This document shows, one piece after another, positions 17,239 to 26,353 of a DNA stretch of 64,000 bases (the first letter of the stretch is position 1; each line of letters starts with the position of its first letter). The DNA comes from Streptomyces composti. GTDB lineage: Bacteria; Actinomycetota; Actinomycetes; Streptomycetales; Streptomycetaceae. The notes under the pieces are model-generated. The model did not search any database. It saw nothing but the letters and a program-made list of their open reading frames with translations, and had not been told where the DNA came from. The position numbers and the translations under genes were made by a program. Location of the stretch: positions 124,001 through 188,000 of the forward strand of contig NZ_JAATEM010000008.1 in the NCBI RefSeq assembly GCF_012034205.1, given 5' to 3'.

Positions 17239-18972
17239 ATGACCGGTTACCAACAGGTTTTCGACCCTGTCGCCGGATCCCTGGGGTGGAGCGCGCTGTG
17301 TGCCGCACTCCCCCTGGTCACGCTGTTCGTACTGCTGGGCGGTCTGCGCTGGAAGGCATGGCAGGCCTCGCTGGTCGCGCTCGCCGCCGCCCTCGGCGTC
17401 GCCGTCCTCGCCTACGAGATGCCGGTGGGCCAGGCGGCCCTGGCAGCGGGGGAGGGGGCCGCCTTCGGCCTGTTCCCGATCATCTGGATCGTGCTGAACG
17501 CTCTGTGGATCTACAAGCTGACCGAGCTCACCGGCTGGGACACGGTGCTGCGGCGGGCGTTCGGCTCGCTCTCGGGCGACCAGCGCGTCCAGGCCGTGAT
17601 CATCGCCTTCTGTTTCGGCGCGCTGCTCGAGGCGCTGGCCGGCTTCGGCACCCCGGTCGCGGTCTCCTCGGTGATGCTGATGGCGGTCGGGCTGCGTCCG
17701 ATGAAGGCGGCAGCGGTCTCGCTGGTGGCCAACACGGCACCCGTGGCGTTCGGCGCCATCGCCGTCCCGATCACCACCCTCGCCAAGATCACCGGCCTGG
17801 ACGCCGCCGACCTGGGCGCGATGGTCGGGCGCCAGACGCCGCTGCTGGCCCTGTTCGTGCCGCTGGTGCTGGTGTTCATGGTGGACGGCAGGCGCGGTGT
17901 GCGGCAGACCTGGCCGGTCGCCCTGGTCGGCGGATTCGGTTTCGCCGCCGCCCAGTTCATCAGCGCCAACTTCCTCTCGTACGAGATCGCCGACATCGTC
18001 GCGGCCTTCGCCGGCGCCCTGGCCGTCGTGCTGATGCTGCGCGTCTGGCAGCCCAGGGAGACGCTGGCGGCGCGGGCCGAGACACCGGCCGCCGTGGGCG
18101 GCGGCGCCACCGGCACGAGCGGCGGCGCCACGGGCTCCGGCTCCGGGACCTCCGGGGACACGGGCTCCGGGGACGCGGCCCCGGCCGGCACGGACGCCAC
18201 GGCCGCGGACCGGCGCAGGCGCACCGGTGAGGGGTCCGCCCTGATGGCCTTCGCCCCCTACCTCACGGTGGTCGTGCTGTTCGCGGTGGCCACCTTCGGA
18301 CCGGTGAAGACCTGGCTGGACGCGCACTCGGGGTGGAAGTTCGCCTGGCCGGGACTGGACGTGGTCAACGGCGACGGCGAGCCGCTGTCCTCCGCGACCT
18401 TCACCTTCAACCTGCTCAACTCCGGCGGCACCATCCTGCTCCTCGCCGGTCTGATCACCGCCGCGCTCTACGGCATCGGCGTCCTGCGGGGCGTGCGGGC
18501 CTACGGTGACACCGTGCGCCAGTTCCGCTGGACCATCGTCACGGTCATGGCGGTCCTCGCCCTCGCCTATGTGATGAACATGTCCGGCCAGACCGTCACC
18601 CTCGGCCTCTTCCTGGCTCAGACCGGCGCCGCGTTCGCCCTGCTCTCGCCCATCGTCGGCTGGCTGGGTGTCGCCGTCACCGGCTCCGACACCTCCTCCA
18701 ACTCGCTGTTCGGCCTGCTGCAGCTCACCGCCGCCCAGAAGACCGGGATGTCCCCCTACCTGCTCGCCGCGGCCAACACCACCGGCGGCGTGCTGGGCAA
18801 GATGATCTCCCCGCAGAGCCTGGCCATCGCCGCCGCCGTGGTGGGCCTGGAAGGCCGCGAGGGCGAGCTCTTCCGCCGTGTGGTCGGCTGGGGCCTCGGC
18901 CTGCTCGCCGCGATCTGCCTGCTGGTCTACCTGCAGTCCACCCCGGTGCTGGACTGGATGGTGGTGCGCTGA
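17239..18972 (+). CDS. lldP: L-lactate/glycolate permease (LldP family)
   Basis: A 577-residue inner-membrane permease of the LctP family with about 13 hydrophobic segments. Typical stretches are GEGAAFGLFPIIWIVLNALW, CFGALLEALAGFGTPVAVSS and VTGSDTSSNSLFGLLQ, NTTGGVLGKMISPQS. A Gly/Ser/Thr/Asp-rich cytoplasmic loop of about 50 residues (18070-18240) interrupts the middle of the protein and is unlike the E. coli homologue. It imports lactate or glycolate with protons. The stop codon overlaps the glcD start (TGATG). Confidence 0.93.
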   Translation: MTGYQQVFDPVAGSLGWSALCAALPLVTLFVLLGGLRWKAWQASLVALAAALGVAVLAYEMPVGQAALAAGEGAAFGLFPIIWIVLNALWIYKLTELTGWDTVLRRAFGSLSGDQRVQAVIIAFCFGALLEALAGFGTPVAVSSVMLMAVGLRPMKAAAVSLVANTAPVAFGAIAVPITTLAKITGLDAADLGAMVGRQTPLLALFVPLVLVFMVDGRRGVRQTWPVALVGGFGFAAAQFISANFLSYEIADIVAAFAGALAVVLMLRVWQPRETLAARAETPAAVGGGATGTSGGATGSGSGTSGDTGSGDAAPAGTDATAADRRRRTGEGSALMAFAPYLTVVVLFAVATFGPVKTWLDAHSGWKFAWPGLDVVNGDGEPLSSATFTFNLLNSGGTILLLAGLITAALYGIGVLRGVRAYGDTVRQFRWTIVTVMAVLALAYVMNMSGQTVTLGLFLAQTGAAFALLSPIVGWLGVAVTGSDTSSNSLFGLLQLTAAQKTGMSPYLLAAANTTGGVLGKMISPQSLAIAAAVVGLEGREGELFRRVVGWGLGLLAAICLLVYLQSTPVLDWMVVR

Positions 18973-20351
18973 TGGACCGCACGGACCTGGCCCGTGACCT
19001 GGCCGCCATCGTGGGGGCGGACCACGTACGGGTGGACGACGGCGCGCTGGCCGCCTACGCCCGCGACGCCACTCCGCTCTTCCACGCCCTGCCGCAGGCG
19101 GTCGTGCTCCCCGGCAGCACCGAGGAGGTCGCCGCCGTCCTCAAGTACGCCACCGAGCGGGCCGTCCCGGTCGTGCCCCGCGGCGCCGGCTCCAACCTGT
19201 GCGCCGGCACCGTCCCGCTGACCGGCGGCATCGTCCTGGCCCTGACCCGGCTGGACCGCATCCTCGAGGTCAGCTCCGAGGAACTGCTGGCCCGCGTCCA
19301 GACCGGGGTGACCACGGCACGGCTCGCCGACGCAGCCGCCCGGGCCGGACTGCTCTACGCCCCGGACCCCGGCAGCCGCACCGTGTCCACCGTCGGCGGC
19401 AATGTGGCCACCTGCGCCGGCGGCCTGCGCGGGCTGAAGTACGGAGTCACCCGCAACTACGTACTGGGCCTGGAGGCCGTGCTGCCCACCGGTGAGATCA
19501 TCCGCACCGGCGGGCGGCTGTGGAAGGACGTGGCCGGCTACGACCTGACCCGGCTGCTGACCGGCTCGGAGGGCACCCTGGCGGTGATCACCGAGGTGAC
19601 CGTGGCGCTGCTGCCCGCACCCGCGGAGACCGGCACCGGCGTCGCCTACTTCCCTTCCCTCGCCGACGCCTCCCGGGCGGTGACCGACGTCATCGCCGCC
19701 GGCATCGTCCCGGCCACGCTGGAGTTCCTGGACCGCAAGTGCATCGTGGCGGTCGAGGAGTTCGCCGGGCTCGGCCTGCGGCAGGACGCCGGGGCGCTGC
19801 TGCTCTTCGGCGACGACGGCGACGCCCGGGCCGTGGCCACCCATCTCGGCCGCATCCAGGAGGTGTGCGACCGGGCCGGTGCGCTCGAGGTCACCCTCGC
19901 CGAGGACGTGGCCCGCGCGGACGCCCTGCTGGCCGCCCGGCGCTGCTCGCTCCCGGCGCTCTCCCGCCTGGGCTCGGTGACCGTCCTCGAGGACGCCACC
20001 GTGCCCCGGCACCGGCTCGCCGAGATGGTCGACCGCATCGACGAGATCGCCGCCCGCCACGATCTGACGATCGCCACCTTCGGGCACGCCGGGGACGGCA
20101 ACCTCCACCCCACCTGTGTGCTCGACCCCGACGACCACGAGGCCGTCGACCGCACCCACGCCGCGTTCGCGGAGATCTTCGCCGCCGCCATCGCCCTGGA
20201 CGGCACCATCACCGGCGAGCACGGCGTGGGCGCCGCCAAGCTGCCGTATCTGGCCGACCGGCTCGGCGCAGACCAGGTCGCCCTGCTGCGCCGCATCAAG
20301 AACGCCTTCGACCCGGCAGGAATCCTCAACCCCGGAAAGCTCGGCTCATGA
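18972..20351 (+). CDS. glcD: FAD-linked glycolate/D-lactate oxidase subunit (GlcD)
   Basis: A 459-residue VAO-type flavoprotein. The FAD-binding half contains VVPRGAGSNLCAGTVPLTGG, LLYAPDPGSRTVSTVGGNVA and KDVAGYDLTRLLTGSEGTL. The C-terminal half ends with FGHAGDGNLHPT and GTITGEHGVGAAKLPYL, the FAD-oxidase C motif with active-site His. It oxidises a 2-hydroxy acid (glycolate to glyoxylate or D-lactate to pyruvate) and passes electrons to the iron-sulfur partner encoded next. It is translationally coupled on both sides. Confidence 0.93.
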   Translation: MDRTDLARDLAAIVGADHVRVDDGALAAYARDATPLFHALPQAVVLPGSTEEVAAVLKYATERAVPVVPRGAGSNLCAGTVPLTGGIVLALTRLDRILEVSSEELLARVQTGVTTARLADAAARAGLLYAPDPGSRTVSTVGGNVATCAGGLRGLKYGVTRNYVLGLEAVLPTGEIIRTGGRLWKDVAGYDLTRLLTGSEGTLAVITEVTVALLPAPAETGTGVAYFPSLADASRAVTDVIAAGIVPATLEFLDRKCIVAVEEFAGLGLRQDAGALLLFGDDGDARAVATHLGRIQEVCDRAGALEVTLAEDVARADALLAARRCSLPALSRLGSVTVLEDATVPRHRLAEMVDRIDEIAARHDLTIATFGHAGDGNLHPTCVLDPDDHEAVDRTHAAFAEIFAAAIALDGTITGEHGVGAAKLPYLADRLGADQVALLRRIKNAFDPAGILNPGKLGS

Positions 20352-21595
20352 CCGATCCCACCAACGACCACCGCACGGCCCAGGCCGGCCCCGGCCACAC
20401 CGGCGGGGGCCCGCCCGCGGCCCGTCCGGCCACCGGTCCGGAGCAGAACGGCCACGGTGCCGGGCCGGAGCCGGGCCGCGGCATCTTCGACAAGGACCTG
20501 CTGGACCGGTGCATCTCCTGCGGCTTCTGCCTGCCGGCCTGCCCCACCTACGCCCTGACCGGCGAGGAGACCTCCTCCCCCCGCGGCCGCATCACCCTGA
20601 TGCGGGCGCTGGAGACCGGCCGCCTCGACGAGGACGACCCGACCCTGGCCGAGGAGTCCTCCTTCTGCCTGGGCTGCCGCGCCTGCGAGACCGTCTGCCC
20701 GGCGGGCGTGGAGTACGGGCTGCTCCTCGAGCAGTGGCGCGACCACCAGTGGCGCGGCCGCCACCGCCCCTGGCTCGCCCGCCTCCTCATGGCCCTGGTG
20801 TCACGCCCCTGGCTGCTGCGGCTCCAGGGCCTGGTACGGCGCCACGCCCGCGGCGGTGGCAGCCCTGCCGCGAAGCCGGAGACCGGGCCGGCGGACCAGC
20901 CCGTGTCCCTGATGCTCGGCTGCGTCGAACGAGGCCTGTACCCCAAGGTGTCGCGGGCCGTCCAGCAGCTGTGCCCCGAGGTCACCGTCCCGCCGGGGCA
21001 GGGCTGCTGCGGTGCGCTGCACGCCCACAACGGCGACTCCCGCACCGGCGCGGAACTGGCCGAGGCTCTCGGCGAGCGGCTGCCCGGCACCGTCCTGACC
21101 ACGGCCGGCGGCTGCGCCGCCCACCTGGCCCACCATCTCGGCCGGGACCGGGTCGAGGAGCTGAGCGAGTACCTCGACCGGGACGGCCGGCGGCCCACGG
21201 GCCAGGTCACGGTCGACGGCCGCAGGGCCAGGGCGACCCTCCAGGACTCCTGCCACCTGCGGAACGGGCTCGGCGTCAGCCGTCCACCCCGGGACCTCAT
21301 CGCCGAGGTCGCGGACTTCGTCGAACTGCCGGGCGCGGACCGGTGCTGCGGCGCCGCCGGCACCTACTCCATGCTCCGGCCCTCCGACAGCCGGGCCGTG
21401 CTGGACCCGAAACTCGAGGATCTGGACCGCCTGGACGTGGACTTCATCGTGGCCGTCAACCCCGGCTGCCTGCGCCAGCTCCAGCAGAGCCTGCGCCGCC
21501 GCCGCTCCCGGGTGCGCGCCGTGCACCTCGCCGAGTTCCTGGCGATGGCGAGCGGACCCGGCACGGGGGGCGGGACCGGAAGCCGGGAGCTTTAG
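20348..21595 (+). CDS. glcF: Iron-sulfur subunit of glycolate oxidase (GlcF-like)
   Basis: A 415-residue protein with two 4Fe-4S motifs, CISCGFCLPACP (about residue 56) and CLGCRACETVCP (about 110). Two CCG domains follow, with GCVERGLYP...GCCGALHAHNG and DSCHLRNGLGV...RCCGAAGTYS. The first 45 residues form a Pro/Gly-rich leader not found in GlcF of enterobacteria. ATG 20348 overlaps the glcD stop. It transfers electrons from GlcD to the quinone pool. A strong terminator hairpin follows at 21621. Confidence 0.93.
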   Translation: MTDPTNDHRTAQAGPGHTGGGPPAARPATGPEQNGHGAGPEPGRGIFDKDLLDRCISCGFCLPACPTYALTGEETSSPRGRITLMRALETGRLDEDDPTLAEESSFCLGCRACETVCPAGVEYGLLLEQWRDHQWRGRHRPWLARLLMALVSRPWLLRLQGLVRRHARGGGSPAAKPETGPADQPVSLMLGCVERGLYPKVSRAVQQLCPEVTVPPGQGCCGALHAHNGDSRTGAELAEALGERLPGTVLTTAGGCAAHLAHHLGRDRVEELSEYLDRDGRRPTGQVTVDGRRARATLQDSCHLRNGLGVSRPPRDLIAEVADFVELPGADRCCGAAGTYSMLRPSDSRAVLDPKLEDLDRLDVDFIVAVNPGCLRQLQQSLRRRRSRVRAVHLAEFLAMASGPGTGGGTGSREL

Positions 21596-21620
21596 CCAGG
21601 AGGACCGCCGCCCGCCGATC

Positions 21621-21658
21621 GGGCTCCGGGCCGCGACCGCACGCGCGGCCCGGAGCCC
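21621..21658. terminator. Strong bidirectional hairpin
   Basis: A perfect 15-bp GC stem (left arm 21621-21635, right arm 21644-21658) with an 8-nt loop separates glcF from the convergent SDR remnant. There is no U-tract, as usual in Streptomyces. It should terminate the lldP-glcDF transcript. Confidence 0.8.
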
Positions 21659-21682
21659 GCGCGATTCCGGATCCTGGCGCAC

Positions 21683-22400
21683 TCAGGCCGCGTGGCCGCC
21701 GTCCACCGCGAACTCCGCGCCGGTGACGAACGAGGCCGACGCCAGGTGGGCGATGGTCGCCGCCACCTCGTCCGTCCGGCCGAACCGGCCGAGGGCGGTC
21801 AGCGAGGCCCGCGCCCCGGCGAACGGGCCGTCGGCCGGGTCCATGGCGGCGTCCACCGGGCCGGGGTGGACGACGTCGGCGGTGATGCCCCGCGGCCCCA
21901 GCTCCCGGGCCCGGGCCTCGGTGAGGTCGACCAGGGGCGGCTTCGTCATCGCGTGCGGGGTGGCGCCGGGGCCCGGCACGCGCAGCGCCAGGCAGCTGCC
22001 TGCGGTGATGATCCGGTTCCCCGGTCCATGCGGGCGGCCGCCGCCCGGGAGGTGAGGAAGACGCCCCGCGCATGGACCGCGAGCACCCATTCCACGTCGG
22101 CCGGCGAGATGTCCTGGACCGGGCCGAGCAGTCCGACATCCCCGTTGTCGACGAGCACGTCGAGGCCGCCCAGCGGGTCCGCCGCGCGCTCCGCCGCTCC
22201 CGCCGCCTCCGCCGCCTCCGCCGCGTCGGCCAGGTCCGCCCGCAGTGCCACGGCCCGGCGGCCCAGCGCCCGGATCTCCCGTACGGCGTCCTCGGCGGCG
22301 TCCTCGCCCTGCACAAGGGTCACGGCCACGTCCGCGCCCTCCCGCGCGAGCCGCAGGGCCGTCGCCGCACCGATGAGTTCCGGGCGGCTCCCCGGTCTGA
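21683..22400 (-). pseudogene. Decayed short-chain dehydrogenase/reductase
   Basis: SDR homology is split between two minus-strand frames. The upstream part reads IGAATALRLAREGADVAVTL, RRAVALRADLAD and GGLDVLVDNGDVGLLG, and the downstream part reads GNRIITAGSCLAL, HAMTKPPLVDLTEARA and FVTGAEFAVDGGHAA. The frame changes near 22020. The nucleotide-binding TGxxxGxG motif is unrecognisable, NNAG has become DNGD, and the catalytic Tyr of YxxxK is His (HAMTK). It is therefore almost certainly non-functional. No credible start codon remains. Confidence 0.75.
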
Positions 22401-22459
22401 GCTGATGACCGGGAAGACCGCACCGGAGCGACCGGAGCACGAGAAGGGCAGGGATCGTC

Positions 22460-23086
22460 ATGGGCAAGCTCTCAGTCACCACCTTCGTCACCCTGGACGG
22501 CGTCTACCAGGCGCCCGGCGGGCGTGACGAGGACACCCGCGACGGCTTCGAGCACGGCGGCTGGAGCGTCCCGTACGGCGACGAGGACTTCGGCCGGTTC
22601 ATGGACGACGTCTTCTCGCGCGTGGGTGCCTTCCTCCTCGGCCGCCGCACCTACGACATCTTCGCCGCCCACTGGCCGAGGGTGACCGACCCCGGCGACC
22701 CGGTGGCCGGCAAGCTGAACTCGCTGCCCAAATACGTCGTCTCCGCCACCCTCACCGAACCCGCCTGGTCCGGCACCACCGTGATCGCGGGAGACCTCGC
22801 CAAGGAGGTCACCGCGCTGAAGGAGCGCACCGAGGGCGAGCTCCAGGTGCACGGCAGCGGCGCCCTCGCCCAGTCCCTGTTCGCCGCCGGCCTGGTGGAC
22901 ACGCTGCATCTGCTGACCTTCCCGGTCGTCCTCGGCGCCGGCCGCCGCCTGTTCCCGGAGGGCTCTTTGCCGACCGCCTTCCGGCGCACCGGCGGCAGCA
23001 TCACCAGCACCGGTGTGTCCATCCAGTCGTACGACCGGGCGGGCCGCCCGGAGTACGGCACCTACGAACTGCCGGAGAACGCGTGA
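22460..23086 (+). CDS. Dihydrofolate reductase-like (RibD C-terminal) protein
   Basis: A 208-residue protein of the RibD-C/DHFR-like fold, with KLSVTTFVTLDGVYQAPGG at the N-terminus, GAFLLGRRTYDIFAAHWP (about residue 60), KYVVSATL and ELQVHGSGALAQSLFAAGLVDTLHLLTFPVVLGAGRRLF in outline. NADPH-dependent reductase activity is inferred from the fold; the substrate is unknown and it is probably neither folate biosynthetic nor riboflavin biosynthetic. It follows AGGGCAGGGA and ends in a strong terminator at 23104. Confidence 0.85.
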   Translation: MGKLSVTTFVTLDGVYQAPGGRDEDTRDGFEHGGWSVPYGDEDFGRFMDDVFSRVGAFLLGRRTYDIFAAHWPRVTDPGDPVAGKLNSLPKYVVSATLTEPAWSGTTVIAGDLAKEVTALKERTEGELQVHGSGALAQSLFAAGLVDTLHLLTFPVVLGAGRRLFPEGSLPTAFRRTGGSITSTGVSIQSYDRAGRPEYGTYELPENA

Positions 23087-23103
23087 GCGCGCGGCTCCGG
23101 TGA

Positions 23104-23146
23104 CGCACGCCGCCGCCCGGCACAGGGGACCGGGCGGCGGCGTGCG
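23104..23146. terminator. Strong intrinsic terminator
   Basis: A perfect 17-bp stem (23104-23120 with 23130-23146) and a 9-nt loop lie 17 bp after the DHFR-like gene. The arms are almost pure G+C and there is no U-tract. Confidence 0.85.
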
Positions 23147-23241
23147 GTGAAGGTCCTGCGACCGCGGTCTGCCGATATGGGGGAGGAGTGGTACAGGTCT
23201 TCAACCTTGTCGTTGACATGCCAACGTCTACGCGCGTCAGT

Positions 23242-23646
23242 ATGAAAGCCATGCGATTCCCCCCACGCGCCGCACGGACCGGCGCCGCAGCCGCAATCCT
23301 GTCCGCCCTCCTCGTGGGCGGCACCGTCACCGCGACCCCCGCAGGCGCCGGCACCGCCGCCGTCGGCGACATCTGCTACAGCGACCTTCCCTCACAGGCG
23401 CACGACACCCTGGACCTGATCGAGCAGGGCGGCCCCTTCCCGTTCGAGCAGGACGGCTCCGTCTTCCAGAACCGGGAGGGCATCCTGCCCAGCCAGTCCA
23501 CCGGCTACTACCACGAGTACACAGTGATCACGCCCGGCTCCCCCGACCGCGGCGCCCGCCGCATCGTGACCGGCCAGGAGTACCAGGAGGACTACTACAC
23601 CGCCGACCACTACGCCTCGTTCGACCTCGTCGACTACGGCTGCTGA
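23242..23646 (+). CDS. Secreted guanyl-specific ribonuclease, RNase Sa type
   Basis: A 134-residue secreted protein from ATG 23242: an Arg-rich N-terminus and Ala/Leu core (to about residue 40) form the signal peptide. The mature domain closely follows RNase Sa of S. aureofaciens: ICYSDLPSQAHDTLDLI, FPFEQDGSVFQNREGILP, GYYHEYTVITPG with catalytic Glu, RGARRIVTG with Arg and DHYASFDLVDYGC with catalytic His. The two Cys, at ICY and DYGC, form the single disulfide. It cleaves RNA after guanine. No barstar-like inhibitor gene is adjacent, which is tolerable for an exported enzyme. Confidence 0.93.
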   Translation: MKAMRFPPRAARTGAAAAILSALLVGGTVTATPAGAGTAAVGDICYSDLPSQAHDTLDLIEQGGPFPFEQDGSVFQNREGILPSQSTGYYHEYTVITPGSPDRGARRIVTGQEYQEDYYTADHYASFDLVDYGC

Positions 23647-23709
23647 GGGCTCCGCCGGCCACGGCTGCTGACCGCCGGGCCGGCTACGGCCAGCCGACCA
23701 CGCGGCCGG

Positions 23710-23910
23710 CTACGGCTGCCGGCGGCTCGCCGCCGCGGCGAACAGAGCGCCGCCCAGCACCAGCAGGGCGGCGCTCACATACACCCCGTGGCGCTCGAGA
23801 AGGCCGACCCGCTGCACCAGCCCCAGCCGCCACCCGGTGAACTCGTGCAGCAGACCGGCCGCACCCTGCAGCACGGCGAGAAAGCCCAGCAACTCCAGCA
23901 GTCGCTTCAT
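23710..23910 (-). CDS. Small two-helix membrane protein
   Basis: A 66-residue protein with two hydrophobic segments, LLELLGFLAVLQGAAGLLHEF and VYVSAALLVLGGALFAAAAS, separated by a short basic and amphipathic loop. I do not recognise a family. It has a consistent GC3 bias and a GGGGATC just before ATG, so I consider it a real gene. It is divergent from the histidine kinase at 24091. Confidence 0.6.
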   Translation of the reverse strand: MKRLLELLGFLAVLQGAAGLLHEFTGWRLGLVQRVGLLERHGVYVSAALLVLGGALFAAAASRRQP

Positions 23911-24007
23911 GATCCCCAGCCTCGCCCATGCCGGGGCGCGCGCACATCGTCCGCGGGACGGGAGGCGGGCCCACGGAAGTCGGCATCACCTGGCGTCCGG
24001 TGCGCCG

Positions 24008-24030
24008 AAAGTCTGCACCGCAGCGACTTT
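24008..24030. promoter_or_regulatory. Palindrome upstream of the histidine kinase
   Basis: AAAGTC (24008-24013) and GACTTT (24025-24030) form an inverted repeat with an 11-bp spacer, about 70 bp before the kinase start. A -10-like TAGATT (24076-24081) sits 9 bp before GTG 24091, so the kinase mRNA may be leaderless. The palindrome may be the binding site of the response regulator or another factor. Confidence 0.35.
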
Positions 24031-24090
24031 GGTCGCCGATCCGGGCCGCGCGAGAGCCCGGGGGCGTCGCGCTGCGTAGATTTGTCGACC

Positions 24091-25341
24091 GTGAAGACTG
24101 ACGAAGGGGCCCCGGGCACCGCGCTGTTCCCGTCGCGGCGCTGGCTGCTGCCGTCGGCACTGGTTTCGGCGCTCGACCCGGAGGCGCAGCGGGAGGGCGG
24201 CCGGCGTCCCCGCCGCACCGTGCGCGACTGGATCGTCGACTTCACCTGCTTCCTGATCGCCGTCTTCATCGGCCTGCTCTCCATCGACTCGATCGAGAGT
24301 GCCGACCTCTCGCCGGGCCTGCAGGTCGCCGACCAGCTGATCGGCGCGCTGGCCTGCGGCGCCGTCTGGCTGCGCCGCCGGTGGCCGCTCGGCCTGGCGG
24401 TGGCGTTGCTCCCCGTCAGCTATGTCTCGGTCACCGCGGGCGGCGCCTCCCTGATCGCCCTGTTCACCCTCGCCGTGCACCGGCCCTTCCGCTACGTGGC
24501 CTGGGTGGCCGGGATCGACTTCGTCGCGCAGCCCCTGTACTACTGGCTGCGCCCCGAGCCGGGACTGCCCTACATCGCGGCCGTCCTGTTCACCTGGGTA
24601 CTGATCGCCGCCGTCGCCGGCTGGGGCATGTTCGTCCGGTCCAAACGGCAGCTCCTGCTGAGCCTGCGCGACCAGGCCCGGCGCGCCGAGACCGAGGCCC
24701 GGCTGCGCGCCGAGCAGGCGCAGCGGCTGGCCCGTGAGGCCATCGCCCGGGAGATGCACGACGTCCTCGCCCACCGGCTGACCCTGCTCAGCGTGCACGC
24801 CGGTGCGCTGGAGTTCCGGCCCGACGCGCCCCGCGAGGAGATCGCCCGCGCGGCCGGCGTCATCCGGGAGAGCGCCCACGAGGCACTGCAGGACCTGCGG
24901 GAGATCATCGGCGTGCTGCGGGCCGGAGAGAACGAGGACGCGGGCCGCCCGCAGCCCACCCTCGCGGCCCTGGACGCCCTGGTCGCCGAGTCCCGCGAGG
25001 CCGGGATGAAGGTCGTCCTCGAGCACCGCGTCACCGACCCCGCGGCCGTCCCCGCCTCCGTCGGCCGCACCGCCTACCGCATCGTCCAGGAGGGCCTGAC
25101 CAACGCCCGCAAGCACGCACCCGGCACGGAGGTCACCGTGAACGTCTCCGGCGGCCCCGGCGAGGGCCTGACCGTCGCCGTGCGCAATCCCCGCCCCGAG
25201 GAAGAGGTCCCGCACGTGCCCGGCGCCGGGCAGGGGCTGATCGGGCTCACCGAACGCGCCACCCTCACCGGCGGCACCCTGGAGCACGGCCCCACACACG
25301 ACGGCGGCTTCGAGGTGCGGGCGCGGCTGCCGTGGGCGTGA
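24091..25341 (+). CDS. NarL-type sensor histidine kinase
   Basis: A 416-residue membrane kinase. Residues about 45-190 contain five to six transmembrane segments with very short loops and no large extracytoplasmic domain, so the signal is probably sensed in or at the membrane. A coiled linker (SLRDQARRAETEARLRAEQAQRLA) leads to the HisKA_3 box REMHDVLAHRLTLLSVHAG with phospho-acceptor His 223. The ATPase domain has EGLTNARKHAPG and GAGQGLIGLTERATLTGG. It pairs with the response regulator 93 bp downstream. GTG 24091 lacks a ribosome site and may be leaderless. Confidence 0.9.
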   Translation: MKTDEGAPGTALFPSRRWLLPSALVSALDPEAQREGGRRPRRTVRDWIVDFTCFLIAVFIGLLSIDSIESADLSPGLQVADQLIGALACGAVWLRRRWPLGLAVALLPVSYVSVTAGGASLIALFTLAVHRPFRYVAWVAGIDFVAQPLYYWLRPEPGLPYIAAVLFTWVLIAAVAGWGMFVRSKRQLLLSLRDQARRAETEARLRAEQAQRLAREAIAREMHDVLAHRLTLLSVHAGALEFRPDAPREEIARAAGVIRESAHEALQDLREIIGVLRAGENEDAGRPQPTLAALDALVAESREAGMKVVLEHRVTDPAAVPASVGRTAYRIVQEGLTNARKHAPGTEVTVNVSGGPGEGLTVAVRNPRPEEEVPHVPGAGQGLIGLTERATLTGGTLEHGPTHDGGFEVRARLPWA

Positions 25342-25434
25342 GCGGCCTCCCGCCCCGGCGCGCGGTTTCTCCGCGCCCGGCGGGCGAAGGTGAGCATGTC
25401 CATGCACCCCGGCAACCGTGATTACGTAGGGCCC

Positions 25435-26109
25435 ATGACAGCGATCAGACTGCTTCTCGTCGACGACGACCCGCTGGTGCGCGCCGGACTGTCCTTCATG
25501 CTGGGCGGCGCCGACGACATCGAGGTCGTCGGCGAGGCGGCGGACGGCGACGAGGTCGAGGCGCTGGTCGACCGCACCCGCCCCGACGTGGTCCTCATGG
25601 ACATCAGGATGCCGGGCACGGACGGTCTGACCGCCACCGAGCGGCTGCGCGGCCGCCCGGACTCACCGCAGGTCGTGGTCCTCACCACGTTCCACGCCGA
25701 CGAGCAGGTGCTGCGCGCCCTGCGAGCCGGAGCCGCCGGCTTCGTCCTCAAGGACACCCCGCCCACCGAGATCATCGACGCGGTGCGCAGGGTGGCCGCC
25801 GGGGACCCCGTGCTCTCGCCCACCGTCACCCGCCAGCTGATGCAGCACGCGGCGGGAACCGCCGCGGACACCCGGCACGCCCGCGCCCGCGAGCGCCTCG
25901 CCGTCCTCAACGACCGCGAACGCGAGGTCGCCGTCGCGGTCGGCAAGGGCCTGGCCAACGCAGAGATCGCCGCCCAGCTGTTCATGAGCGTGGCCACCGT
26001 GAAGACCCATGTCTCCCGCATCCTGGCCAAGCTCGACCTCAACAACCGCGTGCAGATCGCCCTGCTCGCCTATGACGCGGGACTGCTGGAGGGCACGGAG
26101 GAGCGCTGA
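25435..26109 (+). CDS. NarL/LuxR-family response regulator
   Basis: A 224-residue response regulator. The receiver has LLLVDDDPLVRAGL, the phosphorylated Asp 56 in VVLMDIRMPGTDG, LTTF (Thr switch) and FVLKDTPP with Lys. The LuxR HTH is LNDREREVAVAVGKGLANAEIAAQLFMSVATVKTHVSRILAKL in outline (about 160-205). It forms a two-component system with the preceding kinase; the gap contains an imperfect GC hairpin (25351-25384) that could attenuate. Targets are unknown. ATG 25435 is chosen by family alignment; an in-frame ATG at 25390 is possible. Confidence 0.92.
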   Translation: MTAIRLLLVDDDPLVRAGLSFMLGGADDIEVVGEAADGDEVEALVDRTRPDVVLMDIRMPGTDGLTATERLRGRPDSPQVVVLTTFHADEQVLRALRAGAAGFVLKDTPPTEIIDAVRRVAAGDPVLSPTVTRQLMQHAAGTAADTRHARARERLAVLNDREREVAVAVGKGLANAEIAAQLFMSVATVKTHVSRILAKLDLNNRVQIALLAYDAGLLEGTEER

Positions 26110-26160
26110 CGGGCACCGAGGGAGTCCTGCGCGGGACGACGGGGACCGACAGGGGGCGGC

Positions 26161-26310
26161 GGGGGACGGCGGGAGACAGCGGAGACCAGGGGGAGACCGT
26201 GGAGACCGGCGGGGAGCGCCGGAGACCGAGGGGGGACGGCGGAGACCAGAGGTTCCGGGAAGACCGTTCCGGGGAGAGACCAAGAGGTTCCGCGGGGAGA
26301 CTGAGGGCCG
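26161..26310 (+). repeat. Purine-rich ~10-bp degenerate repeat
   Basis: The gap between the response regulator and the thioesterase is a G/A-rich strand built around GGAGACC, which occurs at 26181, 26192, 26201, 26221 and 26241, i.e. with roughly 10-bp periodicity. AGAGGTTCCG occurs twice near its end. Nearly all C/T avoid this strand apart from the ACC triplets. It is a degenerate minisatellite of unknown role. Confidence 0.6.
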
Positions 26311-26353
26311 TCCTCGTCCGCCGCAGCCATCCGCCCGAAGGAGCCCTTTGCCC

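Noticed and set aside
24091..26109. The two-component system as the DosS/DosR (OsdK/OsdR) pair
   Set aside because: The kinase has membrane helices and no GAF domain, so it does not match OsdK/DosS.
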